Assembly (NCBI RefSeq): GCF_022867805.1
Contig: NZ_JALIFO010000001.1
Location: forward strand, 744,001-808,000
Source of the DNA: Cuneatibacter sp. NSJ-177
Lineage (GTDB): Bacteria; Bacillota; Clostridia; Lachnospirales; Lachnospiraceae
Direction of reading: 5' to 3'
DNA length: 64,000 nt
This document shows, piece by piece, positions 8,052-16,620 of this stretch. Numbering within the stretch: position 1 is the stretch's first letter; every line of letters starts with the position of its first letter. The position numbers and the translations under genes were made by a program. The notes under the pieces were generated by a model. That model did not search any database. It was not told the DNA's origin and saw nothing but the letters and a program-made list of their open reading frames with translations.

Positions 8052-8735
8052 TCAGGGGATAGCCAGGAAATCCGGCCGCTTTTCCAAAATCTGTTTTACA
8101 AGCGTCTTGCCGGTCTCGCAATAGATATCCACTTCATCTGCCGGAATGCGGAGAAGTCCCATGAAAGCGCGAAAAGAAAGATCCAGGATTTCTTCGCTGG
8201 GGGCTTCTTGCCCGACTGCAATCCAAAGGGCCATTTCAATACTGGGCATGATATAGTGAGAATAAATATTCGCCTGCAGAGGAGACAAATCAATTTTATA
8301 TTTGTTCATGATCAGGGTAGTGGAGTTGACTTCCCCGTCGGCGGTAAAGAAAAATTTATGAAATAATTTTTCTTCGATCATTTCATGATAAAAATGGTAG
8401 AAATTGGGGGACGCCATAACGGTTTGAAACAGGCGGACGGCTGTGCAGCAGAAAACTTCAGGATTTTCTGAAATGTTGACAAGAGGATGAACCTCGTCGA
8501 TCAGCTGCTGCATCTTTGTCTGCAAAAACGTAAGCGCGATATTCTGCTTATTCCCAAAATAATAGATAACCATACTGGGAGCAATGTCCATGGTCTGGGC
8601 TATTTTGCGGACTGTGGTTTTTTTATATCCTTGGGTTAAAAACAGCCGCGTGGCAGTTTGAAAAATTTCTCTTTGGCGGTCTGAAGGAAAAAATACACGA
8701 GCAGACAATGGCGGCTGTTGCTTTCCTTGAAGCAT
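8052..8735 (-). CDS. TetR/AcrR family transcriptional regulator
   Basis: 227 residues. The N-terminal helix-turn-helix domain (about 15-75) is typical: REIFQTATRLFLTQGYKKTT, VRKIAQTMDIAPSMVIYYFG. The C-terminal ligand domain shows no recognisable specificity. AAGGAG lies nine bases before the ATG. It is convergent with the first TRAP operon and is its only regulator candidate on that side, so it may bind the palindrome at 2810-2823. That link is inference; the gene could equally act on itself or elsewhere. Confidence 0.88.
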   Translation of the reverse strand: MLQGKQQPPLSARVFFPSDRQREIFQTATRLFLTQGYKKTTVRKIAQTMDIAPSMVIYYFGNKQNIALTFLQTKMQQLIDEVHPLVNISENPEVFCCTAVRLFQTVMASPNFYHFYHEMIEEKLFHKFFFTADGEVNSTTLIMNKYKIDLSPLQANIYSHYIMPSIEMALWIAVGQEAPSEEILDLSFRAFMGLLRIPADEVDIYCETGKTLVKQILEKRPDFLAIP

Positions 8736-9121
8736 AATGAAGATCTCCTTTTTGTTTGTTGTTTTTCAAAAGAATCAGAGGGACATCATTCCGTTTGAAA
8801 ACTTCTTTGGTATTTTCTTCGTTTTCGGCCGTTTTATTTTATAAGCTAACGCTGAAAAGTGCCTTTATCTTTTGGTTTTTATAAAAAGTTTTCGATAAAA
8901 TAATAGCATAGAGTTGGAAAAAAGTAAATAGAACCACTTTCATAGACGGGTCAGGGCATGGCGTATTTCACGGCAGGCGATGGGGAAGGGGCGAATAAGT
9001 TTCACCGCCTGTATACAAAAGATAGTGAAAAATTTAGCCAATAGTCTTGCCACTGTCCGGGAAGAATGATATGATAAAAAACAAACTTTTTGAAGGACAA
9101 GTATCGTAGGGAGGAAATGGA
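8736..9121. other. Intergenic region between divergent TetR and GntR genes
   Basis: About 386 bases, very AT-rich in its left half. It contains the TetR Shine-Dalgarno, an extended imperfect dyad at 8865-8898 (TTATC, six bases, TTTTTATAAAAA, six bases, GATAA) that could be an operator, and the GntR promoter (9047-9075). No gene is seen. Confidence 0.7.
9047..9075 (+). promoter_or_regulatory. Promoter of the GntR regulator
   Basis: TTGCCA (9047-9052), 17-base spacer, TATGAT (9070-9075), followed by the gene's GGGAGG site near 9109. Confidence 0.7.
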
Positions 9122-9787
9122 ATGGCGGAAGCACAGAAGCGCCGGGTGAAGGGAACGGACCCGGCTAAGATAAAAAAGAAGAGCCGTATGGAGATTGCCT
9201 ATGAGGAATTAAAACAGGGAATCATGAGCAACCGGCTGAAACCAGGGGAGATGATCGGCGAGAATTATCTGACCACGGTATTCCAGATGAGCCGGACTCC
9301 AATCCGGGAGGCAATCCGACGCCTGGAAAGCGAAGGACTGGTGGAGGTAAAAGACGGAGTTGGAACCTTTGTAACCGAAATATCTTCAGAGGAGATCGCC
9401 GACGCATATGAGGTGAGAAAAGCCTTGGAAATTTTGGCGGTCAAGACGGCGATTTTTCATTTTTCGGAGGAGGAGACCGCCCATTTGGAAACCTGTTTCC
9501 GGGCCCTTTATGAGAGGGTCAGGCATGGGGGGAACGTGACAGTTGATGAATATGCAGATGCGGATTGGATGCTTCATGACCTGATTATCATGAAAAGCCA
9601 TAACCGCTTTGTCAAGACCGCAATGGACGCCATCTGTATGAACCTGAAACGGTACCAATATATGTCGGTGAAAGCATTCCAGAACGTGGAGAAGAGCATG
9701 GAGGAGCATTTGGAGATTATCCAGGGGATCCGGGAACAGAATCTGGAAAAAGTGACGCAGATCTTGGATGTGCATATTGAATTTTAG
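9122..9787 (+). CDS. GntR family regulator, FadR/FCD subfamily
   Basis: 221 residues. After a basic N-terminal arm comes the winged helix of GntR proteins (about 22-90): YEELKQGIMSNRLKPGEMI, then SRTPIREAIRRLESEGLVEV. The C-terminal all-helical FCD domain (about 95-221) has the ligand/metal pocket features of the family (EVRKALEILAVKTA, DWMLHDLII). Such proteins repress catabolic operons and are released by an organic-acid ligand. The gene lies directly before the second TRAP operon, whose promoter carries two palindromes, so it is very probably that operon's regulator. GGGAGG precedes the ATG. Confidence 0.9.
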   Translation: MAEAQKRRVKGTDPAKIKKKSRMEIAYEELKQGIMSNRLKPGEMIGENYLTTVFQMSRTPIREAIRRLESEGLVEVKDGVGTFVTEISSEEIADAYEVRKALEILAVKTAIFHFSEEETAHLETCFRALYERVRHGGNVTVDEYADADWMLHDLIIMKSHNRFVKTAMDAICMNLKRYQYMSVKAFQNVEKSMEEHLEIIQGIREQNLEKVTQILDVHIEF

Positions 9788-9810
9788 ACGGCAAAAGGGC
9801 GGAAGAACGG

Positions 9811-9833
9811 AGCACTCGAAAGGGTGCTTTTTT
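9811..9833 (+). terminator. Terminator of the GntR gene
   Basis: AGCACTC (9811-9817) pairs with GGGTGCT (9822-9828) across a GAAA tetraloop, with a T run to 9833. Confidence 0.85.
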
Positions 9834-10032
9834 CTTTGAAAAGATAAGATGTATATATCTTTTTAAAAGTAATGTTTTTAGCGATACATATAGCTTCATA
9901 GTGATTAAAATGATAAAAACTTAATAATTATAAGCGCAATTCTATAATTGCTAAAAATAGTAAAATGAAATGTGCGAAAAAAATTTCCAATTATGCCGCG
10001 CAAAAAGAGAACAACAAGATTAAAAAATTCTA

Positions 10033-10061
10033 TTGACAAACATGTATACATGTGGTAAATT
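10033..10061 (+). promoter_or_regulatory. Promoter of the second TRAP operon
   Basis: TTGACA (10033-10038), 17-base spacer, TAAATT (10056-10061). The spacer is filled by a palindrome and the predicted start site by a second dyad. Confidence 0.75.
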
Positions 10062-10078
10062 ACCGTTAACCGGTAATT
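10040..10078. promoter_or_regulatory. Two operator-like dyads for the GntR regulator
   Basis: ACATGTATACATGT (10040-10053) is a perfect 14-base palindrome between -35 and -10; its TGTATACA core resembles known GntR-family operators. AATTACCG (10058-10065) and CGGTAATT (10071-10078) form a second 8-base inverted repeat around the expected start site. Binding there would block RNA polymerase. Confidence 0.65.
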
Positions 10079-10200
10079 GAGAGAAAACAAAATGGATACC
10101 GGATGGTTGACAAAATATAATCAAACCCCACATCAATATCCGAAATCCTTGTAACTTGGCGGAAAACAGAAAAAAAGCAGAGAAAAGGAGGTCCTAAAAA

Positions 10201-10716
10201 GTGAAGAAAAAGGGATGGAAAGCGTTTCTGAAGGCATTGGATGAAGGGCTGGAAGAGAAGATCGCGATGGTGATCATGGTGTTGATTGCGATTTTCATGG
10301 GGATGCAGGTCTGCGCCAGATACATATTCAATTCGTCTCTCTCCTGGCCGGAAGAAATATGCGTGTATATGCTGATTTGGATGGGTATGATCAGCCTCAG
10401 CTATTGTATCCGCAAAAATTCTTCGATCAAAGTGGAGATGATCATCAACTTGTTCCCTGTTAAAGTCAGAAGCATTTTTCACATTCTGGAAGATGTTATT
10501 TCCATTGTATTCTATGGCTTTTTGTGCATCCCGGCCTGGCAGCTGCTGGGAAAAGCGTTGAAGAGCGGACAGGTCAGCGCCGCGCTTCATCTGCCCATGT
10601 ATCTGATCCAGATTGCACCGTTGATCGCATTCGGCCTGGCAGTGATCCGCAGCGCCCAAAACATTTATTTTAATGTCAAGGGAACGCATGGAACCGCCGA
10701 AGAAGACGAGAAATAG
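10201..10716 (+). CDS. TRAP transporter small membrane subunit (DctQ family)
   Basis: 171 residues with four predicted membrane helices. The signature ARYIFNSSLSWPEEICVYM followed by LIWMGMISLSYCIRKN matches DctQ. It starts at a GTG with AAGGAGG nine bases upstream. It is first in the order Q-M-P, unlike the P-Q-M order of the module at 4884-7926, so the two were probably acquired separately. Confidence 0.9.
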   Translation: MKKKGWKAFLKALDEGLEEKIAMVIMVLIAIFMGMQVCARYIFNSSLSWPEEICVYMLIWMGMISLSYCIRKNSSIKVEMIINLFPVKVRSIFHILEDVISIVFYGFLCIPAWQLLGKALKSGQVSAALHLPMYLIQIAPLIAFGLAVIRSAQNIYFNVKGTHGTAEEDEK

Positions 10717-10728
10717 GAGGGAAAAGGG

Positions 10729-12015
10729 ATGTCAATTTTTATTCTTGTTCTGTTTATTGTTCTGATCGCTATCTCGATCCCGATCGCCACTTCCATGGGA
10801 ATTGTATCGGTGATTCCGGGACTTGCGGATTCTACTTTCTCCGCCAATCCGGTCTATCTGCTCCGGGCCATTATCTCCGGACTGGAAAGCGTTCCGTATC
10901 TGGCGATTCCGATGTTCATCCTTTCCGGCACGATCATGTCGAAAGGTGAAATTTCCAAAAAGCTGTTCGATTTTATTTCCTACTTCATCGGCAAAAAAAG
11001 AGCAGGCCTGCCCTGCGCGGTAATTATTACGTGTCTGTTCTTCGGCGCCCTGTCCGGTTCTGCCACGGCAACTGTAGCCGCCGTGGGAAGTATGACGATC
11101 CCGATTCTGGTGGCTCTCAATTACGATAAGACATTCTGTACCGCATTGGTCGCGGTCGCCGGCGGGCTGGGCGTTATCATTCCTCCCAGCATTCCGATGA
11201 TCGTATATGCGACCGTAGCGGGCGAGTCGGTCGGCGACATGTTTATCGGAGGCATCCTGCCCGGTATCCTGATTGCCGTCTGCCTGATGGTCTACACTTA
11301 TTATTACTGCCGGAAACACGGGGAGGATACGGAAAAGATCAGTGAAACCGTAGAAAAGATTCGTTCAAAAGGTTTGGGAAAAGTCTTCATGCAGAGCTTT
11401 TGGGCCCTGCTGACCCCGGTCATCATTCTTGGATCGATTTACGGCGGTCTGGCGACCCCGACGGAAGCAGCCGTTATCTCCGTATTTTACGCTCTGGTTG
11501 TCAGCCTTTTCGTCTACCGCACCATGAGCATCCGGGATATCCTGCCGGTCTTAAAAGAAAGCGTTTCCTACTGTCTGCCTGCGCTGTTTATCCTGGCCAC
11601 CGCATCCGCCTTTGCCAGAGTTTTGGCCCTGCTCCAGGTTCCCCAGAGCCTGGGACTTTGGATCGGAGATACTTTTGGATCGAAGATTACGGTGCTGCTG
11701 GCCATCAACATTTTCCTGCTGTTCCTCGGAATGGTGATGGACACCACGCCTGCCATCGTGATTGTGGCCCCGATCCTGGCCCCGATCGTGACGGCGCTGG
11801 GCGTCAACGGCGTACATTTCGGCATCATTGTTGTGGTGAACCTGGCAATCGGATTTGTCACTCCTCCGATCGGCACCAATCTTTTCATCGCCAGTTCGGT
11901 CACAGGCGTAGAGGTTTTGGAAATCGCGAAGAAAGCCGTTCCATTCCTGCTGTTCTTCCTGGTTGCGCTTATGGTAGTGACCTTTGTACCTGCGTTAAGC
12001 ACTTGTTTATTATAA
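10729..12015 (+). CDS. TRAP transporter large permease (DctM family)
   Basis: 428 residues with about 12 membrane helices. FGALSGSATATVAAVGSMTI and IPPSIPMIVYATVAGES in the first half and MDTTPAIVIVAPILAPIV and FVTPPIGTNLFIASS in the second half are the paired DctM motifs. GGAGG precedes the ATG, 12 bases after the DctQ stop. It should form the QM channel for the receptor encoded next. Confidence 0.93.
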   Translation: MSIFILVLFIVLIAISIPIATSMGIVSVIPGLADSTFSANPVYLLRAIISGLESVPYLAIPMFILSGTIMSKGEISKKLFDFISYFIGKKRAGLPCAVIITCLFFGALSGSATATVAAVGSMTIPILVALNYDKTFCTALVAVAGGLGVIIPPSIPMIVYATVAGESVGDMFIGGILPGILIAVCLMVYTYYYCRKHGEDTEKISETVEKIRSKGLGKVFMQSFWALLTPVIILGSIYGGLATPTEAAVISVFYALVVSLFVYRTMSIRDILPVLKESVSYCLPALFILATASAFARVLALLQVPQSLGLWIGDTFGSKITVLLAINIFLLFLGMVMDTTPAIVIVAPILAPIVTALGVNGVHFGIIVVVNLAIGFVTPPIGTNLFIASSVTGVEVLEIAKKAVPFLLFFLVALMVVTFVPALSTCLL

Positions 12016-12048
12016 CTCAGCCAAAATGGCAAAAAAGGAGGATAAGAT

Positions 12049-13134
12049 ATGAAGAAGCTTAGAAACATGATGGCAGCAATGATGGCGGTGACCATGGCGG
12101 TTTCTCTTACGGCCTGCGGAAGCGGTTCTTCCGGAACCACCACTGCGGCGGCAGGAAGCGCTACTACTGCGGCGGAATCCGCCGGAAGCGGCAGTCAGGC
12201 CCCTTCGGCGGACGCGGAGTACAATTTCAACATCTCCGTGGATGCCAGTGACGATGAGACGATCTCGAAATATGCCCAGAAGCTGAAAGAAGAACTGGAA
12301 TCCCGCAGCGGCGGCAGAATCGCGGCAACCGTATATACCAACGGAACGCTGGGAGGAGACGACGAAGCCCTCCAGAGCTGTGCGGACGGGTCTCTGGCCG
12401 TCGTTCTCAGCACCACGGCGCCCCAGGTGAATTTTATGCCGGAGCTTGCCATGTTCGACCTGCCAAACCTATTCACCGATATCACCCAGTTCCGCGCGCT
12501 CTTTGACAACGAAGAATTTGTCACGAAGCTCAATGAGATTTATACAAACGGCGGATTTAAACTGCTCGGTATAGCCGATTCCGGATTCCGAGTGATGAGC
12601 TCCAACATCAAGGTGGAGAAACTGGAAGATATGAGTGGAATCAAAATCCGTACCATGAAGAATTCCAATCACATCGCAATCTGGCAGGCCTACGGTGCGA
12701 ACCCGACCCCCATGGCGTTCGGCGAGGTTTATATCGGCCTCCAGCAAAAGACCATCGATGCCCAGGAGAACCCCATTGAAGTCCTGGTCTCCTCCAAATT
12801 CTATGAGCAGCAAAAATACGTGATTCTGACCAACCATCTGCCCCATGCCTGCGTCTGCCTGATGAGCGGCGACATCTACGGAGAGCTTCCGGAAGATCTT
12901 CAGAAGGTCGTAGAAGAAGCTGGCCAGGCTGCAACGGAATACACAAGAGATCTTTCCGACAAGCAGAATTCGGAACAGCTGGAATTCCTGAAAGGACAGG
13001 GCGTGGAAGTGGTGACCCTTTCCGACGAGACGCTGGCCTCCCTGAAGGATGCCACCCAGTCGGTTTATGATATGATTAAAGATCAGATCGGGGAAGATAT
13101 GATGAATCTGATGCTGAACGCAGCAGGAAAATAA
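12049..13134 (+). CDS. TRAP transporter substrate-binding lipoprotein (DctP family)
   Basis: 361 residues. Signal peptide with lipobox ending at Cys23 (SLTAC), then an Ala/Ser/Thr/Gly-rich linker to about residue 58. The mature domain has the family landmarks: VYTNGTLGGDDEALQSC, LEDMSGIKIRTMKNSNHIAI (with the carboxylate-binding Arg of the family), and AFGEVYIGLQQKTIDAQENP. The bound ligand cannot be predicted, but its gene is followed within 16 bases by a PLP aminotransferase-like gene, so an amino- or keto-bearing acid is plausible. AGGAGG precedes the ATG. Confidence 0.93.
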   Translation: MKKLRNMMAAMMAVTMAVSLTACGSGSSGTTTAAAGSATTAAESAGSGSQAPSADAEYNFNISVDASDDETISKYAQKLKEELESRSGGRIAATVYTNGTLGGDDEALQSCADGSLAVVLSTTAPQVNFMPELAMFDLPNLFTDITQFRALFDNEEFVTKLNEIYTNGGFKLLGIADSGFRVMSSNIKVEKLEDMSGIKIRTMKNSNHIAIWQAYGANPTPMAFGEVYIGLQQKTIDAQENPIEVLVSSKFYEQQKYVILTNHLPHACVCLMSGDIYGELPEDLQKVVEEAGQAATEYTRDLSDKQNSEQLEFLKGQGVEVVTLSDETLASLKDATQSVYDMIKDQIGEDMMNLMLNAAGK

Positions 13135-13149
13135 GAGGAGGAAACTGTT

Positions 13150-14475
13150 ATGTATGACCACACCAAAAATAACGAAATCTTTGAGCGTGCTTACAAGTGC
13201 ATTGCCGGCGGCGTGCTGTCCAATTTCAAAAAGGAAAAGCACAGCGCTCCGATCTTTGTAAAGAGCGCCGAAGGCTGCCATATCACAGACTATGACGGAA
13301 ATCTGTACTATGACTTTTCCCTTTCCGCCGGACCGGCGATTTTGGGTCACAGCAATCAGGAATATAAGGAGGCTCTGAAACGAGAAGTCGATCTTCTCTA
13401 CACCAACGGTGATAGTATGATTCAGATCGAGGCGGCGGAGAAGATTCAGGAGATTATGCCTGCGGCGGAGCTGGTCCGTTTTGCCGTATCCGGCGCGGAC
13501 GCTGTCTTCAATGCGGTCCGTGTTGCGAGAGCCTACACCGGGAAAAATATGTATGTAAAGTTCAAAGGCCAGTATAACGGCGGTTTGGATTATGTGCTGG
13601 GCGGCATGACGAAAGACGAGTCGGACCCGATTGCCAGCGACGCGGTGGACCCGAAAGATTATTACAGCGATATGTGCTATACGGAAGGCCGGGCGGCCCA
13701 TGCCCTGGACGACTGTTTCCTGATCGAATTCAATGATCTGGAAGGGATGGGGGAGCTGTTCCGGAAACACGGGGACGAAATTGCCTGCGTAGTGATGGAG
13801 CCTTCCGCTTTAAATATGAACGGATGCGTGGGTGAGCCGGGCTACATGGAAGGTGTCCGGGAACTCTGCACCAAATATCATGTCGTGCTGATTTTTGACG
13901 AGACTTTGACCGGTTTCCGCGTGGCTCCCGGCGGCGCCGCCGAGTATTACGGCGTGGTGCCGGATATGAGCACCTTTGCGAAAGCAGTTGGCGGCGGCTT
14001 CCCGGTGGCCCTGTATACTGGAAAGAAAGAGATCATGGATGTGATCTCCGATACCAGAGTGCTGGGCGTCGGAACTTATAACGGCCACCCGCTGGCTGCC
14101 GCTGCGATCCTGGAGACGATCCGTCAGCTCTATGCCAATGATGGAGAGGCATTCCGCGTTATCCGCCGCTATACCGACATGCTGAGGGAAGGCCTTCTCA
14201 ACGCTGCGAAAAAGGCCGGTGTGCCGATGATCCTCCAGGGCGTTCCGGGTGCATTGTTCCCGGTATTCACCGAAAAGGAAAAGATCATCAACCACAAGGA
14301 TGCGCTGGCCAACGCCGATTTCAAGAAGCACGGCCGCTTTATGGGACTGATGAAGGAGAGGGGGATCCTGCACAACAGCCGTCTGTGTGTCTGCCCGGCC
14401 CACACCGAGGAAGATATCCGCTACTGCATCCGCATGGCGGAAGAAGCGCTGGAGATCATGGCAAAAGAGGTGTAA
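13150..14475 (+). CDS. Class III aminotransferase, glutamate-1-semialdehyde aminomutase-like
   Basis: 441 residues, PLP-dependent fold type I. Key residues are visible: Asp250 in IFDETLTGFR (contacts the pyridine nitrogen) and Lys278 in TFAKAVGGGFPVAL (Schiff-base lysine). The overall pattern, including SLSAGPAILGHSNQEY, is that of glutamate-1-semialdehyde 2,1-aminomutase relatives rather than of ornithine or GABA transaminases. No haem or porphyrin genes are near, and the gene sits in a TRAP operon under a GntR regulator. A catabolic transaminase or aminomutase for the imported compound is therefore more likely than a role in tetrapyrrole synthesis. GAGGAGG precedes the ATG. Confidence 0.87.
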   Translation: MYDHTKNNEIFERAYKCIAGGVLSNFKKEKHSAPIFVKSAEGCHITDYDGNLYYDFSLSAGPAILGHSNQEYKEALKREVDLLYTNGDSMIQIEAAEKIQEIMPAAELVRFAVSGADAVFNAVRVARAYTGKNMYVKFKGQYNGGLDYVLGGMTKDESDPIASDAVDPKDYYSDMCYTEGRAAHALDDCFLIEFNDLEGMGELFRKHGDEIACVVMEPSALNMNGCVGEPGYMEGVRELCTKYHVVLIFDETLTGFRVAPGGAAEYYGVVPDMSTFAKAVGGGFPVALYTGKKEIMDVISDTRVLGVGTYNGHPLAAAAILETIRQLYANDGEAFRVIRRYTDMLREGLLNAAKKAGVPMILQGVPGALFPVFTEKEKIINHKDALANADFKKHGRFMGLMKERGILHNSRLCVCPAHTEEDIRYCIRMAEEALEIMAKEV

Positions 14476-14552
14476 AAAATCCGCAGAATAGCTTTCCTCT
14501 AATATTAATATAGGAAAGAAGAGTGTCACAGGGAACGGGAAGGAGACCAAGA

Positions 14553-14984
14553 TTGGATCAACTGATTTACAAAACCCAGGTGCCGGTCCCGGTGGAAGCC
14601 TACAATGCCATGCGCCTGGCGTTCGGGTGGACGGCCATTGATCCCGAACAGGCAAAACGTGGTTTTGAGCATTCGGATCTGCTGCTTTCCGTCTGGGACG
14701 GAGACCGGCCGGTGGGAACAGCGAGAACCCTCAGCGATCAGGGGTATATGGTGCTGATCGTGGATGTGATGGTGGATCCGGAATATCAGGGGCTCGGAAT
14801 CGGGCGCAGCTTAATGCAGCGGATTCTGGACTATTACCGGGAAAACACATCAAAGGAGGAGACGCGGATGATTAATCTGATGGCCGCCTCCGGAAAAGAA
14901 GGCTTTTACCAGAAACTTGGTTTTGAAAAACGGCCCGGTCCGGCCGGAGGGGCGGGCATGGTGCTCTGGATGCTGCCGGAATAA
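14553..14984 (+). CDS. GNAT family N-acetyltransferase
   Basis: About 143 residues. The acetyl-CoA site is clear: VLIVDVMVDPEYQGLGIGRS has the beta-4 strand and the Q-x-x-G-x-G loop. The C-terminus has the usual MINLMAASGKEGFYQKLGFE. The start is best placed at a TTG (14553) because AAGGAG lies seven bases before it; an in-frame GTG at 14523 with a poorer site would add ten residues. It follows the aminotransferase by about 80 bases and is closed by a terminator, so it may belong to the same transcript and acetylate an amine in that pathway. The substrate is unknown. Confidence 0.82.
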   Translation: MDQLIYKTQVPVPVEAYNAMRLAFGWTAIDPEQAKRGFEHSDLLLSVWDGDRPVGTARTLSDQGYMVLIVDVMVDPEYQGLGIGRSLMQRILDYYRENTSKEETRMINLMAASGKEGFYQKLGFEKRPGPAGGAGMVLWMLPE

Positions 14985-14993
14985 AAGAAAAGA

Positions 14994-15037
14994 GGGGGAC
15001 GTCTAAGGATAACAAGATTTAGACGTTCCCTTTTTTT
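14994..15037 (+). terminator. Terminator after the GNAT gene
   Basis: GGGGACGTCTAA (14995-15006) pairs with TTAGACGTTCCC (15019-15030), then seven T. Confidence 0.9.
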
Positions 15038-15087
15038 GATCCACAACATCCAGTCAAAAGATTCAGAAAACCTTAACAAAATACTGC

Positions 15088-15116
15088 TTGCGGCGGCTCA
15101 TTCCTTAGGGTATAAT
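15088..15116 (+). promoter_or_regulatory. Promoter of the VanW gene
   Basis: TTGCGG (15088-15093), 17-base spacer, perfect TATAAT (15111-15116). The next gene starts 59 bases downstream. Confidence 0.7.
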
Positions 15117-15174
15117 TATTTTTTAGCAAACAGATAGCATAAAGAGAAAACCTTTCAATGAAAGGGCGGTTAGA

Positions 15175-16542
15175 ATGAGGAAACGAAACAGGTGGATCGT
15201 GCTTTCTTTCTGCTTTTTAGCGGCGCTTTTTCTTGCGTCCTGTTCCTCTGAGGAAATCGGAGAACCGACCGAGGAATGGAAGCAGTGGAAATCGCGTCAG
15301 GAAGAAAGAGTAAAGAACGGGATCCCGGAGACCGGGCTGGATGAGTCGCAGGTATTGGCCGGCGGAATCTACGTGGATGAATTGTATATTGGTGAAAAAA
15401 CCGTGGCGGAAGCCAGGCAGATGTTGGAAAACTATAAAAATGACTGCGGCAGCATTGAGCTGACGGTCCGCTGGCAGGATCAGGAATTTAAGACCACCCC
15501 CAATGATCTGGGGTTTAGCTGGGATTTGGACGAGCTGTTAAAACGGGCGGTACGGCTGGGACAATTAGGCGGTCCGCTCCGCCAGTACCGGGATCAGAAA
15601 GATTTGGAACTGGGAACGCTGCGGATGGAACCGATCAAAGGACTGAATGAGGAGACGCTGGCTGCTTTTGTGGAAGATATGGCTTCCCAGAAGGATGTGG
15701 CACCTGTGAATGCGGATATTGATTTCACCGGAAAGCTGGTTGTATCGGAAAGTCAGACAGGACTTGCCACGAATCAGGAAGCAACCAAGGATGTGATCCG
15801 GGAAGCGGTAAAGGAGTCTTATGGAAACATTGCTGTCGACGCAGTGATCGAGGTGGCGCAGCCCAAATATTCGACGGAGCTTTTGCAGCAGATTGAAACG
15901 GACATTGGTTCAGCCTTCAGTACTTACAATGACACGGGAAAGCGGAAAGACCGGGATATCAATGTAGAAGTTTCCGCAAATAATATAAACGGGGTGATTG
16001 TTTTACCGGGTGAGTCCGTATCCGTCAGTGATTTGATGAAACCGAGAACAGCGGAAAACGGATACCGAACGGGAAGCCAGTATGAAAACGGCCAAGTGGT
16101 CGATGCGATTGGAGGCGGAATTTGTCAGACGTCCTCGACGCTTTACAATGCGCTGCTTCGGGCAGAATTGCAGATTGACGAGAGATATCCACATTCCATG
16201 GTGGTATCCTATTTGACCCCTGGAAAGGATGCCGCCATCGCAGACGGATATAAGGATCTCTGCTTTACCAACAATCAGGAAACACCGATTTATATTTGGG
16301 GAAATGCGGATGGATCGAAGGTATCTTTTATTATTTTCGGTAAAGAAACCCGGCCAGAGAATCGTTCCATCGATTTTGAGGTTGAGAAATTATACGAGAA
16401 GTCCTACGAGGGGGGAAATTCCCCTGAGCTGGACGTAGCCCTCTGGAAAATCGTAAAAGTCGACGGTGTAGAAACAGAACGAATCAAAATGCACACCGAT
16501 CACTACGAACCCTCCATCCCGGATTCAAGTGGTGATTCATAA
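15175..16542 (+). CDS. VanW family lipoprotein
   Basis: 455 residues, exported. The signal ends at a lipobox (FLASC, Cys23). The middle (about 60-230) resembles the YoaR-type putative peptidoglycan-binding domain that often precedes VanW. The VanW domain proper (about 255-400) shows PGESVSVSDLMKPRTAENGY, then AIGGGICQTSSTLYNALLRA and the ERYPHSMVVSYLTPGKDAAI segment. VanW was first seen beside vancomycin-resistance genes, but there is no van cluster here. It is likely a housekeeping cell-wall protein of unknown chemistry. Confidence 0.9.
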   Translation: MRKRNRWIVLSFCFLAALFLASCSSEEIGEPTEEWKQWKSRQEERVKNGIPETGLDESQVLAGGIYVDELYIGEKTVAEARQMLENYKNDCGSIELTVRWQDQEFKTTPNDLGFSWDLDELLKRAVRLGQLGGPLRQYRDQKDLELGTLRMEPIKGLNEETLAAFVEDMASQKDVAPVNADIDFTGKLVVSESQTGLATNQEATKDVIREAVKESYGNIAVDAVIEVAQPKYSTELLQQIETDIGSAFSTYNDTGKRKDRDINVEVSANNINGVIVLPGESVSVSDLMKPRTAENGYRTGSQYENGQVVDAIGGGICQTSSTLYNALLRAELQIDERYPHSMVVSYLTPGKDAAIADGYKDLCFTNNQETPIYIWGNADGSKVSFIIFGKETRPENRSIDFEVEKLYEKSYEGGNSPELDVALWKIVKVDGVETERIKMHTDHYEPSIPDSSGDS

Positions 16543-16620
16543 TAACCGGCCGGAGGAAAAAATAGGAAGAACGTTTAAAAGGAATTAGGAACCGCAGTGA
16601 AAGCGGTGGAAGGGATTGAG

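Larger units (their letters stand above)
9788..10200. other. Intergenic region with terminator, promoter and two dyads
   Basis: About 413 bases. It holds the GntR terminator (9811-9833), an AT-rich stretch without visible content (about 9840-10030), the TRAP promoter (10033-10061) with its two inverted repeats (10040-10053 and 10058-10078), a leader of about 130 bases, and AAGGAGG (10185-10191) for the DctQ gene. Confidence 0.8.

Noticed and set aside
10092-10154. 20-codon leader frame before the second DctQ gene
   Set aside because: Only a weak GAGAG precedes its ATG, and neither its codons nor its position near a hairpin suggest attenuation.
12469-13770. 433-codon open frame antisense to the DctP and aminotransferase genes
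   Set aside because: It spans two genuine genes and their junction on the other strand, so it is a shadow.
15175-16542. Vancomycin-resistance gene
   Set aside because: VanW-domain proteins are widespread in Clostridia; no vanH, ligase, vanX or vanRS gene is near.
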